Positions 35,132 through 44,646 of a stretch of DNA of 64,000 nucleotides are shown here, one piece after another. A program made the translations under genes and the position numbers. Under the pieces are notes generated by a model, which had not been told where the DNA came from, did not search any database, and worked only from the letters and a program-made list of their open reading frames with translations. Source of the DNA: Sphingobacterium prati (GTDB taxonomy: Bacteria; Bacteroidota; Bacteroidia; Sphingobacteriales; Sphingobacteriaceae); the NCBI RefSeq assembly GCF_013167215.1, contig NZ_JABJWY010000007.1:44676-108675 (forward strand), written 5' to 3'. Positions within the stretch are counted from its first letter, which is position 1, and each line of letters starts with the position of its first letter.

Positions 35132-35558
35132 TTATCACCACTCCATTTAAAATCCGTAAAACAATAAAATATTGCAATTAAGAGCAATAAAAGAGAATAG
35201 TGCTTTGAAACTATACTGTGCAAGAATGAAGGATTAATTTGGTCATCAAAAAATTAATGGTTAATTAAATATAATAAATAATATCAATGTATAAGGTTTA
35301 ATTGCTACAATATGCTCGACTAAGATCGTTTTTTATTCGCAATGGCACTTTGCTGATTAGAGTACTATGATTTGTCGATGATTATTTCGTTAATTATTAA
35401 AAGGTTATTCTTTGTTTATAGCTGGCTAAGTCTTATAACTTTTCGGTATTTCCCGCAAACCGCTTACATAAACCTTCTTTTACTCAAAGAGCCCCCCCAA
35501 CTATAAATTATATCACTGGCTATGAATGTGATAAAAATTAAACATTATACCTTCTTGA
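35132..35558. other. AT-rich non-coding gap
   Basis: About 425 bases with no frame of note. A small C-run near 35494 and AT-rich stretches only. Confidence 0.4.
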
Positions 35559-35586
35559 TTGTTTGCTAATAATATTAGTAATTTTG
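35559..35586 (+). promoter_or_regulatory. Promoter and palindromic operator of dinB-dnaE
   Basis: TTG (35559-35561), a 17-nt spacer and TAATTTTG (35579-35586) match the Bacteroidota promoter exactly. The spacer contains the near-palindrome CTAAT-AAT-ATTAG (35566-35578), which would place a repressor on top of the polymerase. The same 13-mer occurs at 57080-57092 in front of another gene. Confidence 0.65.
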
Positions 35587-35647
35587 GATACAGCAACTAC
35601 CGGAAACAAGAGTCGTCGTAAACGACTGATTAGAGAATTGAAAAAAC

Positions 35648-36829
35648 ATGGAAAGGAGTATAGTACATTGTGATCTCGATACATTTTTTGTATCTGTCGA
35701 GCGCTTGCAGAATAGCAAGCTCATCGGAGTGCCCGTGCTTATCGGAGGGAGTAGTGACCGCGGGGTAGTTGCATCTTGCTCCTATGAAGCCCGTACGTAT
35801 GGCGTGCATTCCGCTATGCCGATGCGGCTGGCGCTGCGCATGTGTCCCGAAGCCGTTGTGGTGCGGGGCGATCACGATCGGTACAGTCACTATTCCGGTA
35901 TCGTTACACAGATCATTGAAGAAGAGACACCTATCGTTGAAAAAGCCAGTATCGACGAACATTACCTCGATGTCTCCGGTATGGACCGCTTCTTTGGCTG
36001 CTGGAAATGGACACAGGAACTCCGCCAGCGCATTATCAGAGAGACAGGTCTTCCCATTAGTTTTGGTCTATCAGTCAACAAAACCGTCTCCAAGATTGCC
36101 ACCGGTACAGCCAAACCCTGTGGCGAAAAGCAGGTACAAAATGGGACTGAGCGGGGCTTCCTAGCCCCGCTATCCATCCGCAAGATTCCCATGGTCGGCG
36201 AGAAGTCCTTTACCTTACTCCGGAATATGGGGATTTCCAAGATCGGCACCCTACAGCAGATGGAAGCAGTCACCATGCAGCGCGTCCTCGGGGAAAATGG
36301 GATCAACATCTGGCGCAAAGCCAATGGGCTCGATGATTCCCTCGTGCTACCTTTTCGCGAACAGAAATCCATGTCCAAGGAAAACACCTTTCAGCAGGAT
36401 ACCATTGATATGGATGTGCTCCGTCGTACCCTCATTGGTATGGTCGATACCTTGGCATTCGATCTGCGCAAAGATCAGAAACTGACCAGCTGCGTCACGC
36501 TCAAGATCCGCTATAGTAACTTCGATACCCATACCCAACAGCTGCAGATTGGTTATACCAACTCGGATAAGAAGCTAACCGATGTTGTACTTTCACTCTT
36601 CAAGAAACTCTATAGCCGCAGGATGCTGATCCGGCTTATCGGAATCAAGTTTTCGGGCCTGATCTACGGTTCCTATCAGACCGATCTCTTTGACGATAGC
36701 GCTGAGGAGGTCAGCCTCATGCAAGCCATGGACAAGATCCGCAAGCGTTATGGCGCCGAATTTCTGATGAAGGCCATCTGTGCACCGCTACCGGAGAAAG
36801 GAGGGGAGCATGCTCTTAAATCTACATAG
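35648..36829 (+). CDS. dinB: DNA polymerase IV-type Y-family translesion polymerase
   Basis: 393 residues. IVHCDLDTFFVSVERL and ASIDEHYLDVSGMD carry the three catalytic carboxylates; GLPISFGLSVNKTVSKIATG is the HhH/thumb start and ISKIGTLQQM the second hairpin. Full length with a little-finger domain. Overlaps the downstream dnaE by 20 nt, so the two are coupled. GC content is visibly higher than in genes on either side, which suggests transfer as a cassette. No LexA/UmuD-like or ImuA-like gene is next to it. Confidence 0.95.
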   Translation: MERSIVHCDLDTFFVSVERLQNSKLIGVPVLIGGSSDRGVVASCSYEARTYGVHSAMPMRLALRMCPEAVVVRGDHDRYSHYSGIVTQIIEEETPIVEKASIDEHYLDVSGMDRFFGCWKWTQELRQRIIRETGLPISFGLSVNKTVSKIATGTAKPCGEKQVQNGTERGFLAPLSIRKIPMVGEKSFTLLRNMGISKIGTLQQMEAVTMQRVLGENGINIWRKANGLDDSLVLPFREQKSMSKENTFQQDTIDMDVLRRTLIGMVDTLAFDLRKDQKLTSCVTLKIRYSNFDTHTQQLQIGYTNSDKKLTDVVLSLFKKLYSRRMLIRLIGIKFSGLIYGSYQTDLFDDSAEEVSLMQAMDKIRKRYGAEFLMKAICAPLPEKGGEHALKST

Positions 36830-39746
36830 TTACTATAGCCTGCGCTTTGGTACCCTCAGCCTACAGGATCTTATTTCGGGCATGCTGGCCGGCGGTTATG
36901 ATACCGCCGTGCTTACCGATATCAATAACAGCTCAGGTTCGCTGGACTTCATCAAACTGGGGCGCGCAGCAGGGTTAAACCTGCTTGCAGGAATGGAATT
37001 TAGAAACGGCGATCAGCTTTGTTTTGTGGCCATTGCCAAAAACGAACAGGGATTCCGTGAGATCAACGAATACCGGACCAAGCTCAATATGGAAAATCGC
37101 CTTACACCTGAGCGTGCGCCAGAGTTCGAGCAGGTATTTGTGATCTATCCCTTTAGCAAGCTCAATACCTTTCCGCTACGCGATTTTGAATACATCGGTG
37201 TCAGACCCAATGAGCGTACCCGCGCCCAGCTGATGGATCGAAAGGTTCTTGATCGCTGTGTGATCCTGGCGACCGTGAGTTTCCGTAAGGCCGATTATAC
37301 CCTACATCGGCAGTTAAGGGCGATTGATAATAATCTGTTGATCTCTCAGCTGAGCAATGATCAGCTAGCTGGCGAGGACGAGGTATTTATCCCCAGGGTC
37401 AAACTGATGCGCCTTTTTTCGGACCTACCGCAATTGCTGGCCAACACCAACCGCATACTTGGACAATGCTCCTTTAGTTTTGATTTTACCAGCGTCAAGA
37501 ATAAAGCCACCTTTACCGGCAATCGCTACAACGATAAGCAGCTGCTGCACAAGTACTGTATGGATGGCTTTTCCAGGCGCTATGGTGGTCATGACCGGCT
37601 GGCAACCGAAAGGATACAGCGCGAGCTCGAGATTATCGAAAACCTGCGTTTCTCGAGTTATTTCCTGATTACGGACGAGATCTGCCGCTATGCGCGCGGG
37701 CGCAATTTTCACTATGTAGGCCGTGGATCTGGAGCCAATTCCGCTGTCGCTTATTGCCTAGGGATCACCGATGTTGACCCCATTGCGCTCAATCTTCCCT
37801 TTGAGCGTTTTCTCAATCCCAAGCGCAAGAGCCCACCAGACTTTGACATCGATTTCAGCTGGAACGAGCGTGACGAGATCTATGATTTTATCTTCAACCG
37901 CTATCAGACAGGACATACGGCCTTGATGGGCGCCATGAGTACCTTTCGCTCCGGGAGTATTCTGCGTGAACTGGGTAAAGTCTATGGTCTGCCCAAAGCC
38001 GAGATTGACCGTCTGGTGCACGAACCCGAGCATATGCTCAACAAAAATGAGGTGACCAACACCATTTTGAGCGTATACAACCGCATGGCCGATTTTCCCA
38101 ATCAGCGCACCATCCATGCCAGTGGAGTACTGATCTCGGAGGAACCGCTGACCTTTTATTCGGCAATGGACAATCCGCCAAAAGGACTACCTACCATGCA
38201 GTTTGATATGTATGTAGCCGAGGATATCGGTTTTGAGAAGTTTGATATCCTTTCACAGCGCGGTATCGGCCATATCAAAGATTGTCGTACCATCGTGCGT
38301 GAAAATCTAGGCGTGGTCATTGATACCGATAATCCCAAACGGTTTTTCCAGGATGCCCATATTGCCGCGCAGCTCAAATCAGCCAATACCATCGGCTGCT
38401 TCTATATTGAGAGCCCAGCCATGCGGCAGCTCCTCACCAAGCTGCGTTGCGATGATTACCTGACCTTGGTAGCCGCCTCGTCCATTATCCGTCCCGGTGT
38501 GGCCAGTTCGGGTATGATGGGCGAATACATCCGTCGCCATCACGATCCCACGACGGTAGTCTATCCACATCCCGTGTTTAAGGAACAGCTCGAAGAAACC
38601 TATGGGGTCATGGTCTATCAGGAAGATGTAATGAAAATCGCCAACGCCTATGGCGGACTGGATATGGCCGATGCTGATGTGCTCAGGCGTATGATGTCGG
38701 GCAAATACCGGAGCAAAGACCACCTGATCGAAATTGAGGAAAAGTTCTTTTCCAACTGTAAGGCCAAGGGGTACCCCGAAAAGACCAGCCGCGAGATCTG
38801 GCGGCAGATGGAAAGCTTTGCAGGCTATTCCTTTAACAAGGCGCATTCCGCATCCTTTGCTGTAGAGAGTTATCAGAGTCTTTTTCTCAAGACCTATTAT
38901 CCCTTGGAGTTTATGGTTGCGGTGCTCAACAATTATGGTGGGTTCTACAATCGTAAGGTCTATGTCAATGAGGCGCGAATTTCAGGTGGAAATATCTGCC
39001 TGCCCTGCGTCAATCAGTCCGTTTTTACTACCTCCATTCAAGGCAAGGATATTTATCTGGGCTTTGATTGTTTGCTCAATTTGGAGGGTAAATTGGCCCA
39101 TCGTATTATTGAGGAACGCGAAGCCAATGGCAGGTACACGAGTTTGGAAAACTTTGTCAAGCGGACACAGGCAGGTATTGAACAGGTTGTCATTTTGATC
39201 CGTGTCGGTGCCCTGCGTTTTACAGGGACAGGCAAGAAGCAATTGCTGTGGGAAGCTCATCTCCTTATGAGCAAGCACAGACCTGCTACTGTCGGCATGG
39301 CGCTATTTGAGACCGAGAGCCGCAAACCGATACTTCCGCCTTTGGAAGAAGATATCCTGGAGGACTATTACGATGAGATCGAACTGATCGGCTTTTGTGT
39401 GACCGGTACCTTGTTTGATCTGACTAAAAGTGATTATCGTGGGGATATGCCAGCCAGGGAACTCCATCTGCATGAGGGAAAAATAATCCGGGTAGTAGGA
39501 GATTTTGTCTGTGAGAAATTTGTGAAGACCAAGCGTGGCGACCTGATGAAATTCGGTACTTTCCTCGATGCCGAGGGACGCTTTTTTGATACCGTACATT
39601 TTCCACAAACACTGGTGAAATATCCGCTAAGAGGAGCTGGTATCTATCTGATCGAAGGCAAAGTCGTTTTAGAATATGGCTGCCCTTCCATTGAAGTAAT
39701 CCGCTGCGCTAAGATGCCCTTAAAGCCCGACCCGCGGAGTGAATAG
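36810..39746 (+). CDS. Error-prone DNA polymerase III alpha subunit (DnaE2-like)
   Basis: Start at 36810 (MLLNLHSYYSLRFGTLSLQD), inside the dinB end; 978 residues, short for a replicative DnaE (about 1160) and near DnaE2 size. The PHP domain is degenerate: LHSYYS and VLTDINNSSG replace the metal-binding HTHYS and TDH-type residues. The polymerase core is intact: HYVGRGSGANSAVAYCLGIT, SPPDFDIDFSWNERDEIYDF with the DxD pair, GYSFNKAHSASFAVESYQSL. An OB domain lies near residues 890-960. With DinB it forms a mutagenic translesion cassette expected to be damage-inducible. Confidence 0.93.
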   Translation: MLLNLHSYYSLRFGTLSLQDLISGMLAGGYDTAVLTDINNSSGSLDFIKLGRAAGLNLLAGMEFRNGDQLCFVAIAKNEQGFREINEYRTKLNMENRLTPERAPEFEQVFVIYPFSKLNTFPLRDFEYIGVRPNERTRAQLMDRKVLDRCVILATVSFRKADYTLHRQLRAIDNNLLISQLSNDQLAGEDEVFIPRVKLMRLFSDLPQLLANTNRILGQCSFSFDFTSVKNKATFTGNRYNDKQLLHKYCMDGFSRRYGGHDRLATERIQRELEIIENLRFSSYFLITDEICRYARGRNFHYVGRGSGANSAVAYCLGITDVDPIALNLPFERFLNPKRKSPPDFDIDFSWNERDEIYDFIFNRYQTGHTALMGAMSTFRSGSILRELGKVYGLPKAEIDRLVHEPEHMLNKNEVTNTILSVYNRMADFPNQRTIHASGVLISEEPLTFYSAMDNPPKGLPTMQFDMYVAEDIGFEKFDILSQRGIGHIKDCRTIVRENLGVVIDTDNPKRFFQDAHIAAQLKSANTIGCFYIESPAMRQLLTKLRCDDYLTLVAASSIIRPGVASSGMMGEYIRRHHDPTTVVYPHPVFKEQLEETYGVMVYQEDVMKIANAYGGLDMADADVLRRMMSGKYRSKDHLIEIEEKFFSNCKAKGYPEKTSREIWRQMESFAGYSFNKAHSASFAVESYQSLFLKTYYPLEFMVAVLNNYGGFYNRKVYVNEARISGGNICLPCVNQSVFTTSIQGKDIYLGFDCLLNLEGKLAHRIIEEREANGRYTSLENFVKRTQAGIEQVVILIRVGALRFTGTGKKQLLWEAHLLMSKHRPATVGMALFETESRKPILPPLEEDILEDYYDEIELIGFCVTGTLFDLTKSDYRGDMPARELHLHEGKIIRVVGDFVCEKFVKTKRGDLMKFGTFLDAEGRFFDTVHFPQTLVKYPLRGAGIYLIEGKVVLEYGCPSIEVIRCAKMPLKPDPRSE

Positions 39747-39921
39747 CACGCGCCAATCCATGGTATATAATTTAGTTAAAGGGGCTAGTAGAAAAATTAA
39801 TGCCTTTTTTTTAGAGATAATGAACTTTTCGCATTGGACAATGTTCCTTGGAGAGGTAGCGATAGTTTATTTTAGTAATTATACAGGTCGGGAATTCATG
39901 TGCCCGCCCCTTTTTATTTAG

Positions 39922-40272
39922 ATGAAAATGAAAAATACAACGATATTACAGACAGCCAATGAATTTGTAGCAAAAGGAGATTATGAAAGCTTTCTGGCCT
40001 ACTGTACTGCAGATACGAAATGGGTCTTTGTGGGGGACCGTGTCCTCCATGGGATAGAAGAAGTCCGCGCTTATATGAAAGAGTTCTATCATGAACCGCC
40101 AGTTTTCAAATTGGAAAAGTCTATTGAGGAGGGCGATTTTGTTATGGTGACCGGGGAGATAATGTTGAAAAATAAGGCTGGGGAATATGAAAAATTCGAT
40201 TATTGCGACATTTGGCGATTCGAAGATGGAAAAATGGCGGAACTTAAAGCATTTGTCATTGAAAAACACTGA
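39922..40272 (+). CDS. NTF2/SnoaL-like fold protein
   Basis: 116 residues: LQTANEFVAKGDYESFLAYC, TADTKWVFVGDRVLHGIEEV, FVMVTGEIMLKNKAGEYEKF, DYCDIWRFEDGKMAELKAFV. This is the cone-shaped NTF2-like domain seen in SnoaL-type proteins; no catalytic role can be read. Monocistronic. Confidence 0.85.
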   Translation: MKMKNTTILQTANEFVAKGDYESFLAYCTADTKWVFVGDRVLHGIEEVRAYMKEFYHEPPVFKLEKSIEEGDFVMVTGEIMLKNKAGEYEKFDYCDIWRFEDGKMAELKAFVIEKH

Positions 40273-40420
40273 TCTGTAGACTCAGGATTTATTTTAGGCA
40301 TTTTGGTACCTGGACTGGAGTGCTTCTTTCCATTCTGTACTGGGACAGGTATTGATTAAATGAAGATACTGCTCATTATCTACTTTGCCATAAAGGCTTT
40401 CGATCAGTTGCAGCAGACAG

Positions 40421-40762
40421 TTATTTGACCTGTTCCAAGACAATGGTCGTTGTATCCTTTTTATTGATAAAGCTGTAATGTACCCTTTCCCCGGATTGCT
40501 GTGTTACGGTGGGGATAGAGTCCACTTTGTAACCGGCCTTATAAAAAATTAATGTACCCAACCACTGTGGTGTGCGGGCTAATTTAAAATAGCCATCCCC
40601 ATCTGTCTTTGTCTGAAGTCCCGTTTTTGTGTCATCCTCAGCAACAAGCACATTTTTAAGCGGCTTGTTTTGCTCATCAATTACTCGGCCCTGGTAGAAA
40701 TCGTTCACATCATTACAAGACCCTACTAGAAGAGGGATCATGCCAAACAATATCTTTATCAT
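40421..40762 (-). CDS. Lipoprotein with carboxypeptidase-regulatory-like domain
   Basis: 113 residues. Lipobox LLVGSC gives a lipidated Cys near residue 16. The rest is a single beta-sandwich: GRVIDEQNKPLKNVLVAEDD, TKTDGDGYFKLA, LIFYKAGYKVDSIP. The same fold begins TonB receptors, but here it stands alone. Probably outer-membrane anchored. Function unknown. Confidence 0.75.
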   Translation of the reverse strand: MIKILFGMIPLLVGSCNDVNDFYQGRVIDEQNKPLKNVLVAEDDTKTGLQTKTDGDGYFKLARTPQWLGTLIFYKAGYKVDSIPTVTQQSGERVHYSFINKKDTTTIVLEQVK

Positions 40763-40875
40763 AACTTAGCGTATTTGTACATGAAACTATTTCCATCTAA
40801 TCTACAGATATTTTGGCAATGACACAATAATGCCGTCCGGAAGCTATGCGTCCCAGTGTGCTGTGTACAGACCTA

Positions 40876-41370
40876 CTATGAAACCCGTTTTTCAAGAATA
40901 ATGATATCTCCTTCATTACCCATCTTCTGAAAACCTAATTTTTCAGCAAATTTCAGTGCTTTAAGATTCGATATTTCCGTCTTTGCTACCAATATATTTA
41001 CCTGGTACTTTTCTTTTGCCAATGCTATCAACAACTCAAAAGCTGCAGACATTATTCCTTTTCCCCAATACTCGGGCAGCAGAGAACCACCAATCTCAAT
41101 TTTCTTTTCTTCCTGATTCCAGTGGTGTAAGGCGCAGTCACCAATAACTATATTCTCATTTTCCACAGTTCGTATACTGTAGAGTTCCTCACAAAGAGAT
41201 AAAATATGTTCCGTAAACTGTACCGGATTCATATGCTCCTCATCAGTTGTCCGATCCTGGCCGGCTGATTCATCTCCAAAGTACAATCGGTAAAATGATT
41301 CAGAATCTTTCACAGATATTTTTTTCAATATGATCTTTATACGGTCTCCGGGCGATTTCATGACCTCCAT
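40876..41370 (-). CDS. GNAT-family N-acetyltransferase (RimJ/RimL-like)
   Basis: 164 residues. VIGDCALHHWNQEEKKIEIG and LLPEYWGKGIMSAAFELLIA contain the acetyl-CoA loop (Q/R-x-x-G-x-G/A as YWGKGIMS), then KTEISNLKALKFAEKLGFQK is the closing motif. Substrate unknown. Start could also be Met4. Confidence 0.88.
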   Translation of the reverse strand: MEVMKSPGDRIKIILKKISVKDSESFYRLYFGDESAGQDRTTDEEHMNPVQFTEHILSLCEELYSIRTVENENIVIGDCALHHWNQEEKKIEIGGSLLPEYWGKGIMSAAFELLIALAKEKYQVNILVAKTEISNLKALKFAEKLGFQKMGNEGDIIILEKRVS

Positions 41371-41527
41371 AAATTATAAATTTTATGTTTATTTATCAAT
41401 AACTGCTGATCGCAGATCTTTCAGTTCCCTCAATACGATATTCAGATCAGTTTGAGGTTCGGGTATCTCCATGCAGGTACAGTTAGCCATGATAAGAGGG
41501 TTTCATTTTGACGGCAAAAGCATAGGC

Positions 41528-42049
41528 TTATCGCCCAGGTAATCGTTTAAATAGCTGGAAATTTTCATCATCAAAACAAACTATTGTAATTAGTTTGATT
41601 GTTGTATTTGATTCAAGAAACTGATTTATCGCGTTAATCGATATTTGTGCAGCTAATTTCTTCGGGAACCTGTATATACCTGTGCTGATATTCGGAAAAG
41701 CAATTGTTGTACAGCTATTATCCACAGCCAGTCGAAGGGAGTTGAAGTAACAATTTGCTAGGAGTTTCTCTTCATTCTTTTGGCCGCCATTCCAAACAGG
41801 ACCGACGGTGTGGATGACATATTTAGCGGGTAGATTGCCAGCTGTGGTGATAACTGCTTCACCCGTTTTGCAGCCCCCTTGTCTAGCTACTATCATTCGG
41901 CATTCTTCCAGAATAGCTGGACCACCTGCTCGGTGAATGGCACCATCTACACCGCCACCACCAAGTAAGGAACTATTTGCAGCGTTTACAATTGCATCAA
42001 CTTCAATCTTAGTAATATCTCCTTTAATAACGTTTATTATGTTGTTCAT
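41528..42049 (-). CDS. Macro-domain protein, O-acetyl-ADP-ribose deacetylase type
   Basis: Start at 42049 ([20 protein letters not shown]); 173 residues. [64 protein letters not shown] are the diagnostic macro-domain loops of the YmdB/MacroD branch. Hydrolyses O-acetyl-ADP-ribose or mono-ADP-ribosyl groups. Stand-alone. Confidence 0.93.
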   Translation of the reverse strand: MNNIINVIKGDITKIEVDAIVNAANSSLLGGGGVDGAIHRAGGPAILEECRMIVARQGGCKTGEAVITTAGNLPAKYVIHTVGPVWNGGQKNEEKLLANCYFNSLRLAVDNSCTTIAFPNISTGIYRFPKKLAAQISINAINQFLESNTTIKLITIVCFDDENFQLFKRLPGR

Positions 42050-42243
42050 TGGGTATGGAATAATATTAGGACACCTCATCAAAATAGCCAATGACTATCA
42101 TATTTTAAATTTAATAAATGTTATTCCATAATAAAGATATATAGTTATTTTTTGCACTTTGCATTCGCAAAATGCTTTCCATTTCTGCGACTTTTTGTAA
42201 GTTAGTATAGTCGAAAACGCATTCGTTATATTAAACCCCGCAA

Positions 42244-42448
42244 ATGGACTCAAGATATTTTAAAAAATTTTGGAATGATAATATAGGAGACGAATTGACT
42301 GATTCTTGGGGAAACTCAAGCTATTATTTTGAAACCGATTTAAACCTAAATGTGATCAAGCAGTTGCAGCTATTCCAAAACGGCAGAATATTAAAATACG
42401 ACTAAAGTTCAACCGGAATTTGAAGATTGGGAAGTCGAATTGTATTAA
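42244..42448 (+). pseudogene. Small frameshifted gene, immunity-protein-like
   Basis: ATG at 42244 gives 53 residues (MDSRYFKKFWNDNIGDELTD ... QLQLFQNGRILKYD) and stops at 42405. In the next frame the reading continues VQPEFEDWEVELY to a stop at 42448, a sensible acidic C-terminus. Size and style resemble small immunity proteins of polymorphic toxin loci, but that is a guess. One frameshift, likely non-functional or a short remnant. Confidence 0.4.
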
Positions 42449-42515
42449 AGTAAATGCTTACAACATTGTATTGACGAGCCTCGTCAATTGGACTACACTT
42501 ATGATTATCTAGCGA

Positions 42516-42845
42516 ATGTTCAGGTTGAATATTCTGATTGGACAGTTTGCACAGAGGATTTCCAACGAAACGCGTGCTTCTGTGAAAGTATTGGATCAAA
42601 ATATTACTTTGGAGGAAAATAATTCTGAAATTGGGTTAGTGAAAAAGTCCGCAGGTGTGCCAGGTTCAGCAAGTCCTTTGCCAGGTACAGCGGCAGATTC
42701 TGCAGCGAATACCTTGCCTGAGGTAGTTGCTAATTTGAACACCCTGATTGATAAATACAATGATCTCCGTAATTTGACCAGCGAGATCGGTGGATCGTTG
42801 ATTGCAAAATTGGTTGCCGATAGAGCGAGTGGACAACAAACTTAA
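42516..42845 (+). CDS. Hypothetical protein, possibly phage-like fragment
   Basis: 109 residues. After a basic start (FAQRISNETRASVKVLDQNI) comes a small-residue linker (GVPGSASPLPGTAADSAANT) and a coiled C-terminus (NLNTLIDKYNDLRNLTSEIG). The linker plus terminal helix resembles phage head-fibre or decoration proteins, as does the fragment ending at 59349. No other phage genes surround it. A terminator follows. Confidence 0.4.
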   Translation: MFRLNILIGQFAQRISNETRASVKVLDQNITLEENNSEIGLVKKSAGVPGSASPLPGTAADSAANTLPEVVANLNTLIDKYNDLRNLTSEIGGSLIAKLVADRASGQQT

Positions 42846-42861
42846 CCTATCTTTTGATGCT

Positions 42862-42898
42862 AAAAGCTTTCCTTTGATTGAAAGAGGAAGGCTTTTTT
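42862..42898 (+). terminator. Rho-independent terminator
   Basis: AAAAGCTTTCCT pairs with AGGAAGGCTTTT (one G-T) around an 11-nt loop, then a T-tract. Confidence 0.75.
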
Positions 42899-43235
42899 GG
42901 TTTGGAGTATCTGTGGTATCGGAGTACTATTTTGACAGTTTAAAGAAATAGATTCCGGGATTTTAGCTGCAGTATGTCATTATTTTCTCAATATTCATAC
43001 AAATCGTCTCAATATAATTTAATACCTATTGGTGTGAAATATTTTTTATTTTATTTATACTATTCTTATATAATAAAGAAATGTAAAAGAAAATTTTTAA
43101 ATAAATTAATGTTATTTAATCAATTATAAGCTGTGTTTGTTTAGCTTGTTAAAGAGTTAAATTATCGTATCAATATTCCTGTAATATTTAGATATATATA
43201 TCAAATAAATCATTTGATATTGCATAAAGTTTGTT
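42899..43235. other. AT-rich intergenic region before the peptide cluster
   Basis: About 337 bases with no frame; very AT-rich from 43016 on. Should hold the promoter of the regulatory genes at 43236 and 43411; no TTG-N17-TAnnTTTG pair found. Confidence 0.4.
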
Positions 43236-43418
43236 TTGAACAAAAATCAGCAACAGACCAATAGTATATATCTCAGGGCTATAATTAAAGGTGTAGGGTG
43301 GCTTTCAGTTAAATTATGGCGATCATTTTGGCTTTTTGTTAACGGACACAGGGAAATCTATTTTGCAATTTCCGTTTGGCGCATGAGTATGTATTATAAA
43401 TATTTTCGAAATGTATAA
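43236..43418 (+). pseudogene. Possible N-terminal remnant of a LytS-type sensor kinase
   Basis: From a TTG, 60 codons read YLRAIIKGVGWLSVKLWRSF, WLFVNGHREIYFAISVWRMS and overlap the response-regulator gene by 8 nt. The amphipathic-hydrophobic start looks like the first one or two membrane helices of Bacteroidota LytTR-partner histidine kinases, which normally precede the regulator. The sensor, H-box and ATPase are absent. An intact small membrane protein is the alternative. Confidence 0.35.
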
Positions 43419-44106
43419 AATTAATGTGATAATTATAGAGGATGAATTTCTCGCGTTAAAGAGATTAGAAAGTATGGTGGAAAGGGTTGAGTGGTTAATG
43501 CTATCAGGAAGTTATGGGAATTTAACAAGTGCAAAGGAAGTTTTAGAATCAGGGAATGTAAATTTAATGATCTCAAATATTCAAGCACCAGGAAGTGAAA
43601 TCCTAGCATTTTTGAGGTCATTATCCAGCCCTCCTTTTGTTATATTTGTTACCAATCACCGTGAATTCGCAGTTGATGGATATGAACTCGATGTGGTTGA
43701 TTATATTCTCAAACCATCACTAACGCTTGAGCGGTTCGAAAAAGCTATAAGCAAGGTCCGAAATTTGATCATTTCTAAACAGGAGAAACAATTGAATCAA
43801 ATTCTCAAATTTAAAGATGGGCACAAATCAATCTTTATCAATTCTGATCATATATTCTATATCAAAGCAATGGGAGATTATGCTCAGATTATTACAAAAG
43901 ATGAAAATCATACAGTTTCTACAACGCTTAAAGATCTTGAAAAAAGGCTGAACGAGAATAGGTTTATAAGGATTCATAAATCTCATATTGTCAATGTAAA
44001 CCAAATAAAGAGCGTTGAAGCTATTCAAGTGAGCTTAAAAAATAACCTCAAATTAGATATCGGTCTCAAATATAGGGCTAATTTATACAGTATAATGGGC
44101 TTATAA
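43411..44106 (+). CDS. LytTR-family response regulator with Asn replacing the phospho-acceptor Asp
   Basis: 231 residues. The receiver (1-115) has the acidic pair IIIEDEFLALKRL and the conserved Lys in VVDYILKPSL, but the strand that normally reads FLDIQMPG reads ISNIQAPG, so the Asp is Asn and phosphorylation in the usual way is not possible. The LytTR DNA-binding domain (130-231) is normal: HKSIFINSDHIFYIKAMGDY, TLKDLEKRLNENRFIRIHKS, HIVNVNQIKSVE. First intact gene of the plus-strand peptide cluster; with the kinase missing, it probably acts without phosphorylation. Confidence 0.9.
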   Translation: MYKINVIIIEDEFLALKRLESMVERVEWLMLSGSYGNLTSAKEVLESGNVNLMISNIQAPGSEILAFLRSLSSPPFVIFVTNHREFAVDGYELDVVDYILKPSLTLERFEKAISKVRNLIISKQEKQLNQILKFKDGHKSIFINSDHIFYIKAMGDYAQIITKDENHTVSTTLKDLEKRLNENRFIRIHKSHIVNVNQIKSVEAIQVSLKNNLKLDIGLKYRANLYSIMGL

Positions 44107-44374
44107 GAGTTTACTGAAGTTGTATTACTATGAAGTGATTTATTTATTTGAAAAACATATAAACCACTTCTGTTTTATATGTTTTTGGAGGTAAACTCTT
44201 GTTTGGCTAAATCGTTTTTTATTCTCTTTGTCTTAAAAAAAATATAAAAATACTATTTGAACCTAAAAAATATCTATTTCATCGAAAATTATTGATATTG
44301 CTGGGCTAGTGAAAAAACATAACGTTATATTAGAGTAGTTAATATTTATTAATTCAATTTAAAATCATTTTATT

Positions 44375-44626
44375 ATGAACAAAAGAAAAATTATGAAAGC
44401 GGTTTTAGGAAGCCTTGCTGCAGTTACGATGTGTGTTGGATTTGCACAAAGTAATACACTTAAAAGTTCTATGAGTCCGAAAGTTGCACGCGCAGCATTT
44501 GACGTTAGCTGTTACTGTGCTTTTTGGGGTGGTAATAATAACTGCGCAGCAAATAATGGAGGAAGTCAATGTGCTCCTGCAGGATCGTCAAGTTGTTCTT
44601 CTTACAACTCTAATTGTGAAGGTTAA
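44375..44626 (+). CDS. Cys-rich precursor peptide with NVEALA-like leader
   Basis: 83 residues. A basic-hydrophobic leader (KRKIMKAVLGSLAAVTMCVG) is followed by SPKVARAAF, which has the shape of the NVEALA motif that ends leaders of Bacteroidota secreted peptides. The C-terminal 40 residues are Gly/Asn/Ser-rich with six Cys (46, 48, 57, 66, 74, 81), spaced CxC then 8, 8, 6-7 residues, suggesting disulfides or a modification. NVEALA-type genes are typically next to a beta-propeller lipoprotein, as here. Cleavage could be by the S26 peptidase of the same cluster. Family assignment is by resemblance. Confidence 0.8.
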   Translation: MNKRKIMKAVLGSLAAVTMCVGFAQSNTLKSSMSPKVARAAFDVSCYCAFWGGNNNCAANNGGSQCAPAGSSSCSSYNSNCEG

Positions 44627-44646
44627 GATTTTGAACTAATTCGAGG

